Part shown: piece after piece, positions 20,994-30,300 of the stretch
How the letters are laid out: every line of letters starts with the position of its first letter
Position numbering within the stretch: position 1 is the first letter of the stretch
Assembly (NCBI GenBank): GCA_018136815.1
Contig: CM030937.1
Coordinates: 2,593,820-2,657,819, forward strand
Source: Isochrysis galbana
Lineage: Eukaryota > Haptophyta > Isochrysidales > Isochrysidaceae
Length of the DNA: 64,000 bases
Direction of reading: 5' to 3'
Notes under the pieces: generated by a model
The model's database searches: none
What the model was told of the DNA's origin: nothing
Seen by the model: the letters and a program-made list of their open reading frames with translations, nothing else
Translations under genes and position numbers: made by a program

Positions 20994-21906
20994 GGCGTGG
21001 TGGGAAAGGGGAGGGGGGGAGGGGGGAGGCGAGCGGGGGGGGGGGGACGGGGGGAGGAAAGCTGGGAAAGGGGACGGTGGCGGGGGGGGGGGGTCCGGAG
21101 AGGTGAGAGTTGGCGGTTGGTGAGAAGTGAAAGAGGGGGGGGGAGGGAGGCGGGCGCAGTGGGTGGGCGCGGGCGCGCACACGGCCGAGAGCGCGGGCGA
21201 CGGCGCGGCTCGCTCCTTGATGAGCCCGGTCGCCACCGGAGTAGGGGGTCAGGGTAGAGGAGAGAAGGCCCCCTTTCACAAAGAGAAAGAGACGCGAGAG
21301 CGCTGCGCTCGCGGCCGGGAGAGGGAGGGAGAGAGCGAGAGAGGCCGGGCCGGATGCAGCGCTGTCCCCCCCCCCTCTCCCCCTCTCCCCTCCCCCCCCC
21401 CCCCCCCCCCGGGGCTGGCCCCAACTCCCCCCCATCTTACTCTCTAACTCCCCCCCTCCCCTCCCCCCCCCACCCCGCCCTCCCCTCTCCCCCCCTTTCC
21501 CCCTTTCTTTCGCCTCCGCGCAATCGCCCCCCACTCCGCCCCCTCTGCATCTCCTCTGCATCCATCCCCCCATCATCTCCTCTCCACTCTGCTCCTCGCT
21601 CCTCCAGTAAAATACTCTAGCTAGCCCGGTCACCGGTCACCCAAAAAAGTACTTTATTTTACTGCCGAAGTGGCTCACGCCCCCGCCTCGTCCCCCAGCT
21701 CACGACCCATAACATCTTTCCTCCCTAGCCTGAAGGTTTGGCACGACGTGGTCCACGACGCAGTCGTCGTCGAAGGTGCGAGGGAGAGTGTTATAGGGTT
21801 ATAGTAGGACAAAATATTCGAAAGCGTCAAAATTTTGATCAAAATTTAGGTGCCCAACCCTCTCAAATTTTGACAACAAAATTTGGGCCCTTACAAAACA
21901 AAACTT
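20994..21906. other. Low-complexity upstream region of PYC with poly-G/poly-C tracts
   Basis: Several homopolymer runs (about 21026-21041, 21081-21090, 21392-21412) and C/T-rich sequence. No gene is recognised. Near 21830-21900 A/T-rich palindromic words (AAAATTTTGATCAAAATTT) border the LTR-like element. Confidence 0.5.
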
Positions 21907-22558
21907 TGACGAATTGGGATGGCCCATAGGGCCTGAGGGCAATGAGGAAGGAGGCAGACCGGCGGCAGGCGCGGCGGAGGAGACGACTTCGGAGACGCTG
22001 ACGGGCTGAGGCCCGTCAGCAGAGGAAGGCGGGCAGGCGGGCTTGAGCGAGGGCGAGGACGGCGGCGAGAGCGACATCGAGCGAGAGGCGAGAGGCGAGG
22101 GTGAGTGAGAGGAGGGCTGTGTTGGCAGGGGCTGGTGAGGCAAGGAGAGTTTGTAGGGTACGAGTGTTACGAGAGCGAGAGCGACGAGAGCGAGAGCGAC
22201 GGATGACGACTGACGACAGGACGTCGGATCCAACGATGCTGCGACACCGACTCACGAACACACTAGAATCATTCACCCAAACCAAGCAAAACATGAAATA
22301 ACCGAGACCCCACATCGCCGGTAACTCAAACACGTCGCGAGAGACAGAGAGAGAGAGCGAGAGAGAGAGAGAATCCGCAGCGACGGTCGGAGCGTGTCTT
22401 CGCTTTGGATTTTCCCACCAAGGCGGAAAGTCGAAGAGGAACGTTATGTCGCGCAACCACGGCGATCACATTGGATACAGATCGCAGCGAGGTATCCTTG
22501 CAATCGAAGAAATCTTGCTGTTGAGCGTGGACCTTCTAGACGTTTCTATCGAGCAACC
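21907..22558 (-). repeat. Left (3') direct repeat of the LTR-like element
   Basis: I saw no mismatch with 25017-25668. It contains a copy of the first 109 codons of the methyltransferase ORF, which then run into unrelated sequence and stop. Confidence 0.9.
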
Positions 22559-22653
22559 TTGTCGTGACGAGGCGCAGCTAACACTGGCGTAGACGTGATG
22601 AGCTCGATGAGGCGACGGATCGCTGTCTGGCACTCAGGCGAGGTCGGTCCGAA
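22558..22653 (-). pseudogene. Remnant of the RT/RNase H junction of a Ty3/gypsy polyprotein
   Basis: In a frame different from the upstream protease frame, the sequence reads FGPTSPECQTAIRRLIELIT then STPVLAAPRHDK. This resembles the stretch before RNase H in gypsy-type polyproteins (an L-x-x-x-I/L-T-S-x-P-V-L-A-x-P pattern). It ends exactly at the left repeat, so the RT catalytic core, most of RNase H and the integrase have been lost. Confidence 0.65.
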
Positions 22654-25343
22654 GCGTGTTCGAGCAAGACGCAAGCGTCGCGGGGCAATGTGGCCAACAG
22701 CTCGGTGGTTACAACCGAGGGACCGGCTCCCGTGTCGGCTAGAGTCTTGTTGACGGCGAGGGCGGAATCGACGATATAACGAGTAGGGCCCGTGGCGGAG
22801 TGACGGCAAACGATGAGATCGCGAACGTACAGGCAGTGGTGGGGGTATAGGCTTGGCGGCGTGTCGGAGACAAGCCTCGCCGGTACCTCCCTGGTCAAAG
22901 AAGCGACGACAGCAGGCTGGTTGAGAGCAGGTGTGAAACCCGAGGGAACGAAGGCGGCGTGCCGCTGCCTATGGTCGGCAATGACGTCAGCAACGGAGCG
23001 GCGAGCAGGGCGATCGAGCGGAGGCAGCGGTGGGTGCGAGTCCGGTAGGGCACCCAAGCCTAGGCGACATGGCGGCGTAGGGAGAAGAGCGAGGCGTTCC
23101 TGGTCCGACCAGGTAAGACGCAAGGCAGCATGCCAGCCCTCTGGCATGAACGTGTCCGGAAAGGAAACGGAGGCACACGTCTCCAAGAGAGGAGGCATTG
23201 GAACGAACGGCAATGAGGACGAGGGAGAGGGAGAGGGAGCAAGGATCGGCAACGCCTCCTCCTCTACCGCGGACGAGTGAAGGCGGACTTCCGCATCGAG
23301 CGCCGAAGCCAGCGATGGAGACAATGGCAACCAGGCATACGAGATCAAGCCTTGCGCACCGCGCACCGCCGTCCATATACGCCAGCGGTTGCGGACCCTG
23401 CGAATCATTCGAGCTGGACGGACGGGCAACAACGACGAGCGGGGCGATCCTAGCCACGGCCGCCACTCCATATCAATCGCGGCGACACTCGAAACATTCG
23501 AAGGCTCGGAACTGGAAGTGGAACCAGCCTGAGCCACTTGGCTGGATTGTCGATCGCGCGCTAGAGATAGGAGAGAGGCGGCGGACGTGGCCGGACGAGA
23601 AGGAGTACGGCGACAATAGTCCAAAACGACGGGCATCCACTGCATCGCCATCGCACCGGCGATGCCCACGTAGGTGCGGCTGCGCATCGAGCCGCGATGA
23701 GGGGACTTGGGAAGGTTTGCCATTGCGTGCTGGCGACCAGGAACAATGCAAGTCGGCATGAGCGGAGGAAGGTTGGGCGAAAGGTAGAGTCCCGTAGCCT
23801 TAGTGTGCCCCGTTCCATGTTGCCATGGATGGACATATTGCGTAGCTTCGAGACCCCCGAGTAGAGACTTAGCGTAGTGGTGCATTTTCGGGTTTTCCAC
23901 CGCTAGAAACGGAGCCCCGGCGTTCAGGCGACGGCGGAATTGCTTTGCGGCGGAGATCGTATCGGACATGCGCTGCGGGTTGGAGTGGATCCACCTTAAG
24001 CCAGCGTTCGAGAGATAGGTACACGGCGGGTGCGCGATAATCAAGTCCCATCCGAGGTCTTGGACGAGATCCGCGTCCCCTTCGAAGTGCGGAACGTAGT
24101 CGACGTCGGACGGAAACAAATCGCACGTCGCCACATCAGCGCCAGCAAGCAAAAACATGGACGAGACTACTCCACTCGTCTCGCCGATAATCAAGACGCG
24201 AGGAGGCGAGATGCCGTCGGTCTGCACGGCCTCGACGTCACGCCTTACGTCTCTGAGTGTGACACAAATTTCGTCGAAGTGGATAGGTAGCACCTGAGCT
24301 GGAGACTCAGGCGATCGGCTAGGGCGTAGAACAAGCTGCGCCGCCTCGGCAATATCTTTCGGCATTACGTGCGCGGCACCGTGAGCGGCGGCGCGTTGGA
24401 AAGCGAGATCGATAACGTACGAGAGGGTCTCGCCCTCCTTCAAGGAAGGGCGAGTGCGCGCGAGATGTATGAGCAAATCTTCAGCGGCCGGAACCAAAGT
24501 CAGGCACACTGAAAGCTGGCAAAGCGGAACGACAGCGGAAACGGAAACGGGACTGCGAGTGACCGGAATGGACGGAGACGCGGCGGCCAAGGTGGTCTCT
24601 TCACCACGAGATAGTCGACTTGGCGCGACCGAAGCGACCGAGAGGCGTTCGAGAGAGGCGCTGTAGGGCTCGTAGGCTGCCTCCGAGTCCGATGGCAGGG
24701 GTGGCGGTGCCTCGAGACATGCGCGAGAAGAGGGGAGGAATCCTTCCAGAGGATTATCCTCACCCTGGAAAGACTCGGGCTTGGACCTGCCTCCCATGGA
24801 CTCCGGCGGCGATGGCGGAGATGATGGCGGAGGCATCGCAGCGAGATCAGGAGGCGAGGCAAGAGAGGGCATCACCTCCCCCTGTGAAGGTGGTGGTGGA
24901 TGTCCGCCCGGAGAGGAGGAAGGGAACAGGGCAGGCATGATGCCCGACTCTGCAGAGGTTGGGGAGACCCCCATTGAGACGTCCAGCGCGGGACGCACCG
25001 AGTAGGATTCTACACCTGACGAATTGGGATGGCCCATAGGGCCTGAGGGCAATGAGGAAGGAGGCAGACCGGCGGCAGGCGCGGCGGAGGAGACGACTTC
25101 GGAGACGCTGACGGGCTGAGGCCCGTCAGCAGAGGAAGGCGGGCAGGCGGGCTTGAGCGAGGGCGAGGACGGCGGCGAGAGCGACATCGAGCGAGAGGCG
25201 AGAGGCGAGGGTGAGTGAGAGGAGGGCTGTGTTGGCAGGGGCTGGTGAGGCAAGGAGAGTTTGTAGGGTACGAGTGTTACGAGAGCGAGAGCGACGAGAG
25301 CGAGAGCGACGGATGACGACTGACGACAGGACGTCGGATCCAA
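22578..25343 (-). CDS. Retroelement polyprotein fragment: phage-type cytosine DNA methyltransferase-like domain plus retropepsin motif
   Basis: ORF of 921 residues. Residues 1-330 are Pro/Ser-rich without recognisable domains. Residues 382-575 match a methyltransferase-like family common in phage and bacterial genomes: motif-I-like RVLIIGETSGVVSSMF (382-397), ATCDLFPSD, WDLIIAHPPCTYLSNAGLRW (432-451; the Pro-Pro-Cys of C5-cytosine methyltransferases), LAVENPKMHHYAK (the ENP/ENV position), VHPWQHGTGHTKATGLYL and SRTYVGIAGAMAMQW. Residues 868-880 (TLADTGAGPSVVT) give the retropepsin DTGA signature; the frame shifts soon after it and the RT is missing. Target base and activity are unknown. In the element the enzyme would modify its own cDNA or insertion site, but that is inference. 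The first 109 codons lie in the direct repeat. Confidence 0.75.
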   Translation of the reverse strand: MDPTSCRQSSSVALALVALALVTLVPYKLSLPHQPLPTQPSSHSPSPLASRSMSLSPPSSPSLKPACPPSSADGPQPVSVSEVVSSAAPAAGLPPSSLPSGPMGHPNSSGVESYSVRPALDVSMGVSPTSAESGIMPALFPSSSPGGHPPPPSQGEVMPSLASPPDLAAMPPPSSPPSPPESMGGRSKPESFQGEDNPLEGFLPSSRACLEAPPPLPSDSEAAYEPYSASLERLSVASVAPSRLSRGEETTLAAASPSIPVTRSPVSVSAVVPLCQLSVCLTLVPAAEDLLIHLARTRPSLKEGETLSYVIDLAFQRAAAHGAAHVMPKDIAEAAQLVLRPSRSPESPAQVLPIHFDEICVTLRDVRRDVEAVQTDGISPPRVLIIGETSGVVSSMFLLAGADVATCDLFPSDVDYVPHFEGDADLVQDLGWDLIIAHPPCTYLSNAGLRWIHSNPQRMSDTISAAKQFRRRLNAGAPFLAVENPKMHHYAKSLLGGLEATQYVHPWQHGTGHTKATGLYLSPNLPPLMPTCIVPGRQHAMANLPKSPHRGSMRSRTYVGIAGAMAMQWMPVVLDYCRRTPSRPATSAASLLSLARDRQSSQVAQAGSTSSSEPSNVSSVAAIDMEWRPWLGSPRSSLLPVRPARMIRRVRNRWRIWTAVRGAQGLISYAWLPLSPSLASALDAEVRLHSSAVEEEALPILAPSPSPSSSLPFVPMPPLLETCASVSFPDTFMPEGWHAALRLTWSDQERLALLPTPPCRLGLGALPDSHPPLPPLDRPARRSVADVIADHRQRHAAFVPSGFTPALNQPAVVASLTREVPARLVSDTPPSLYPHHCLYVRDLIVCRHSATGPTRYIVDSALAVNKTLADTGAGPSVVTTELLATLPRDACVLLEHASDRPRLSARQRSVASSSSSRLRQC

Positions 25344-25668
25344 CGATGCTGCGACACCGACTCACGAACACACTAGAATCATTCACCCAAACCAAGCAAA
25401 ACATGAAATAACCGAGACCCCACATCGCCGGTAACTCAAACACGTCGCGAGAGACAGAGAGAGAGAGCGAGAGAGAGAGAGAATCCGCAGCGACGGTCGG
25501 AGCGTGTCTTCGCTTTGGATTTTCCCACCAAGGCGGAAAGTCGAAGAGGAACGTTATGTCGCGCAACCACGGCGATCACATTGGATACAGATCGCAGCGA
25601 GGTATCCTTGCAATCGAAGAAATCTTGCTGTTGAGCGTGGACCTTCTAGACGTTTCTATCGAGCAACC
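25017..25668 (-). repeat. Right (5') direct repeat of the LTR-like element
   Basis: Same 652-bp sequence as 21907-22558. It contains the ATG of the methyltransferase ORF at 25343, about 320 bp from the outer border. Confidence 0.9.
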
Positions 25669-26934
25669 CCGAGTAGCAACCAAGGGAGGAGAAAACCAAA
25701 AACCAACGGGACCAAGGGCTTCCATCTTCCATGCAACTTGCATCAAGGGGAAAGATAACCCAAAACCAAAGCAGCGAATCTAAATCAATCTCCAAGGGGA
25801 GATGGCAAACCAAGGACCAAGGAGAAAGATTCCCTCACCCAAGCAGCGAACCTAAATCGATCTCCGAGGGGAGATGGCAAACCAAACCTGATTGCCCCCA
25901 GAAGCAGGTAAAGAAACGCGGGGAGATAGCGAATTAAACCTTTTGCGAGGCGCCTGGGAGGAAGAAAGGTGTGGAAACTTCCCTTCTCTTCGAGAGAAAG
26001 AGAGAGGGCGCTCCACAACCCTAGATCCTAGGCGTCCACGCGAAGTTTTTGACCGAGAACGAGAACGAGAGAATTATAACGATAAATACCGAACGAAGAG
26101 GAGAGAGAAGCCTAACGAGCGTCGATTCGCGAATGCGACAAACTTACGTTTAAGCCAACCCCCCTTCCCCAGTTCCCTCTTATCGGAGATACTGGATTAT
26201 TCGGGGATCGGGGATCGGGGAGGCCGTGCGCCGTAAGCGCTGCCTCGGCTAGGAGTTGGAGAGAGGGGACAAGAGATTGTGGTATCGTCGTCACTCTGAC
26301 GCTGCTTTATTCTGTTTCCCCACAGAGAGTCCGTCCATGCTATCCGCTATATCCGTTGGTGCTTTTACTTGGGGGTCTCTGTTATCTGTTATGTTACGTG
26401 ATGTTTCGTATGTTTAACCCTCTCGCCGCCTGCAATAGGTCTTCAGACGGTGCCAGGTTGAAATCTTGTCCACCGTGTAGAGGGGGCTTCTCATTTTTAA
26501 TATGTTTGTTGCTCGGGGCGTGATGCCCCATATTCTCCACTAGGACGACAAGAAAACTCTCCGACTACCAGAAGGCGAGCTATCTTTGTTATTTGTGTGA
26601 GGTACTTGTAACCGTCTAGCAGGTGCATCCCAAGGTGTGCGTTCGTTCAAGCAGACAAAAGGAGAAAATCGGCCCCCCCTATTCTTGCAACCCCGCGTCT
26701 TCTGAATCCATCGATGGGGGTGTGTGGGCGCGCCATCGTCGCCCGCTTGAACGAAGCTGAAGAAGAGAGCAGAGAGCTCGGTCGGACGAACTGAGTGCCG
26801 CGAGGAGGGGGGGGAGAGGGCAGAAAATACGGGAAAACGGGGAGGTACAGAGAGATAAGAGAAGGGTGTGCCTATGCGTCTGTGTGTGTGAGAGAGTGTG
26901 TGTAGGTCGGGTCGACGCCGAGAGAGGGCTACTC

Positions 26935-26982
<48 letters not shown>

Positions 26983-27313
26983 ATATCTACATAGATAGAG
27001 GGGCGAAGTGTCGGAGGGGACCGGCGAGAGAGACGTCTTGGAGCAAGGGGAGGGAAGAGAGGCGCGTTAAGAGAGAAGTAGTGATAAGTAGAGTGAGGAG
27101 AGAGAGAAGAGAGCACCGCGAGGGTGCCGAAGACGCCTCTACTTTCTCTCTCTCTCCCCCTCCCTCTCTTTCCAGCCGGTCCCTCCCTCCTCCCATCTCT
27201 CGTCCCCCCCACCTCTTCCCCCCCCCCCCCCTTCTCTTGGCTTTCCCTCTCCCATCCCTTTCCCTCCCCCGCCCCTTCGAGCAATCCCTCGATTCCTTCC
27301 TCTGGCTCGCGCC
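25669..27313. other. Flank of the LTR-like element and 5' region of the LRR gene
   Basis: No gene is seen. A 44-bp near-identical pair (25770-25813 and 25842-25885; core GGGGAGATGGCAAACCAA) and a (GA)n microsatellite at 26936-26981 are present. Confidence 0.5.
25770..25885 (+). repeat. 44-bp direct repeat pair
   Basis: AGCAGCGAATCTAAATCAAT and AGCAGCGAACCTAAATCGAT head two units that share TCTCC(A/G)AGGGGAGATGG. Confidence 0.8.
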
Positions 27314-30300
27314 ATGGAGGCAGAGGAGGCTCCACCAGCGGCCGCTCTCGAGCCGCACACAGCCGATCTCTCGCACACCTCAGTCAGCTCGGTTGAGCTC
27401 AGCCGGTTGCCGCTCTCGCTGACGTGCCTCGACCTGAGCCGATGCGGCCTCGAGACCATTCAGCCGCTGAGGTGCGCGCGCACGATGTGGCTGCCGCCCT
27501 TCCTGCTCCTGCCATCCTCGTGTGCTCAGCTTGCCCACTGTCCGTCATGTACAGGCGGCTGCACCAGCTCGAACTGCTCAACCTGAGCTACAATAGGCTG
27601 AGCGGCGTGATGGACGTGCAGCCGCTCCGCCGGATGAAGGTGCTCTACCTCCGTTCGAACCGCGTCTCGTCGCTTGTGCCATTAGCTTCGCTGCCTTCAC
27701 TGCACTCTCTCGACCTTGAGTGCAACGCGCTCGCTTCTCTCGATGCGCTGCTGCCGCTATGGGGCATGGCGCAGCTTACTGAGCTGCGGCTCCGCGGCAA
27801 CATGATCCCGGAGGCCACATACCGCCGGGCGTGCCGGATGCAGCTGCCCGCCCTCCGCCGGCTCGACGGCCTCGTGATCCATCCAGCAAGCGGATCAAAT
27901 AGCGGTGCAAGGTCGCCCACCGCGCTGCTGACGAATCCAAAGGAGCGGAGCCTCGCGTCCCAGCCAGAGGTGCTACAAGCCCAACGCGCGCTACAAGCAG
28001 CATTTGCTGCAGAGATGGTGTCGTCTAGGGGACAAAGCCTGGCCAGCCGCGAGGCACCGCCTGAGCCGGCAGTGAGCCCGGCGCAGCTGCAAGCTCGAGA
28101 CGAGCCTGCTACAGCCTCGGAGGTGCACGCGTCGCCAACGGCGATTCCGCCCAGCCCCTCCTCCCCGCCACCCATCCCGGCCGGTGCGGCCACACATGAG
28201 AATGTGAGCGACGCCGTCGATCGTGCGCCTGCCGGCGAACTTCTCCGCGGGCTACCCCAGGTGTTTATGGATGCTGCGTCCGCCGCCGCCGCCGAAGCGG
28301 ATACTGCGGTGGCCAGCTGGAACGTCGAGTCAACCGTCGTACGAAGCGAACTGCACCGCCTGGAGACCGAGCACTTGGAGTCGGAGGCGCGCCACCAGCG
28401 AGAGCTCAGTGCATGCGCTCGATCCGCCGCATTACAGGTCCGTAAGAGCCCCGCGACGCGTTCGGAAGTGCCAGGTGCACAGCTTACATACAATCGGTGC
28501 GGCTGGTCCACACCGTCCGGCAAGACGCTCTGTTGCCGTACACGCGGCTGTCATTCGGGGCAGCGCGCTGACTCGCCCTCGGCCTGCGCAGGTTGAGGAG
28601 CTGTCCGAGGCGCTCGAGCGAGCCGAGCGCCTAGTGGCGTCTGCGATGGCCGAGAATAAGGAGCTTGTGGCGGAACGGCTCGCCCTTCAGGTCAGGCCTG
28701 TGCACGCACGGTGGTTCAGCATGCTGGGCACTAACAGGATAGTAGAGGTACACAGGCGAGGCAGGTCCACTAACAGGATAGTAGAGGTACACAGGCGAGG
28801 CAGGTCTTCGGCAGGCCGATGTCCGTTTGCCTAGTGGGCGGCAAGTCACGGTATGAGCGCAAGGAGCGGGTCAGCGGATAAACGCTGCACTTCTGACGTT
28901 GGGCCGGGCTTTGTAATGGTGGCGTGAGGCATCACCCGACTGCTCATGCCCGTAGGCGCACCGGGCTGATGAAGCAGAGCGGTATGAGCGTGAGCGGCAG
29001 CAAGCCTATCACCACGCCGCCACGGTCGAAGCGGATCTGCGTCATGAGCTTCAAAGCGCACTCGAGGCGGCATCTGCCTCGCTCACCGCCGCACGACAGG
29101 CGGCGGAAGGCGCGCGGGATGTGGGTAGCGAGGCTCGCGAGGAGAAGAACGTGCTTTCAACTGTAGCGCGAGAGCGCGAGGCATCGCTTATGCGGCAGGT
29201 AGAGGCAGCTGAGAAGCGTGAACAGCTCGCTCGTGAGCGCATTGAGTATTTGGAGGCTGAATTGGGAACAGCGCGTAAAGCGCACGTGCTGACCATGGCC
29301 GACCGCTCACTGCTGGAAGGCGCGGAGGCGCGCGCGCGTGACGCGCGGCTTGGCTCCTTGGAGACCACCACGGCGCTTGCAAGCATGAGGCGGGAAGGGG
29401 ACAGGCTGCGTCGCGCCCTGGCGGAGCAGCGGGGGACCGAAGAAGCGCTCAGAGCCGAGCTTGACTCGATGCGCTCACAGATAGAGCAATCTCAGTCGGC
29501 TGTGCGTGAGGCCGAGGCGCGAGCGGCGCGCGCAGAGGCTGCTGCCACTCTGGCCGAAGGACAGAAAGAGGCCGCCGTCCGCCGCGCCGAGGACGAAGTA
29601 GAACGTGCTGCCACCTCCATCCGCGAGGCGCGGGAGGCGGAGCGGGAGGCCCGTCGTAGCGCATCAGAAGCGGAGGAGGCGATCGCTGAGAGCGCGCGTG
29701 ATGCTGAGATGGCGCGTGCTGCGGCTGAGCGGGCGGAACGTGATGCTGCGCAACAGGCTGAGGAGGCAGGTAGATTGCGCAACGCTATCACGGCGCAGAC
29801 GGATGCGCTCCGTGAGCGTGCGGACGGGGCAGACGCGCGCGCTGCTGACGCAGAGCAGCGTGCTGCCCACGCTGCCACGCGCGCAGCACGACTCGAAGCT
29901 GCGTTGGAGGAGGCGCAGCGCGCGCACGAGCTGGCGTCAAAGGAGGCCTCGACGGCGCTGCGTGAGGCAGAATTGCAGTCAGAGGCATCGGCGGCATCCG
30001 CCGCGTCTGCACTTGCGCGGGCTCGTGAGGAGATGCACCGCAGTTCGGAAGCTGCTCTACAAGAGGCAGCCGCAGCAGCGCAACGAGAGGCAGAGGCGCG
30101 CGCTCTCGCGCACGCTGCGCGTGTCGAGGCGGAGGCGGCACGGGCGGCAGCAGCTGAAGCAGAGGAGCGAATGGCAGCCGCTGAGCGCGCACTCCGCGAA
30201 GAAAAGGCCCGGGTCAACGCACTGCGAGTTGACGGTGATGGGGAGTCGAGTGATGCTGGGATGCTACGGTTCGTGGCGACACCGCCATCAACACGGAGCA

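Larger units (their letters stand above)
21907..25668 (-). mobile_element. LTR-retrotransposon-like element with 652-bp direct repeats, internally deleted
   Basis: Two identical 652-bp direct repeats, 3110 bp apart, bracket a minus-strand ORF that combines a DNA-methyltransferase-like domain with a retropepsin motif. A short remnant of the RT-RNase H junction of Ty3/gypsy type directly abuts the left repeat. Trimmed to 649 bp, the repeats run TG...CA. The ORF start codon lies inside the right (5') repeat. No target duplication is visible (AACTT left, ACCCC or CCGAG right), so a tandem duplication or a rearranged insertion cannot be excluded. Confidence 0.7.

Noticed and set aside
20576-21633. 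Upstream extension or second gene before PYC
   Set aside because: Frames here cross poly-G/C tracts and are Pro/Arg-rich; the ATG at 20993 gives a normal presequence.
21907-25668. A complete, autonomous LTR retrotransposon
   Set aside because: RT catalytic core and integrase are missing and no target duplication is seen; only a deleted element is supported.
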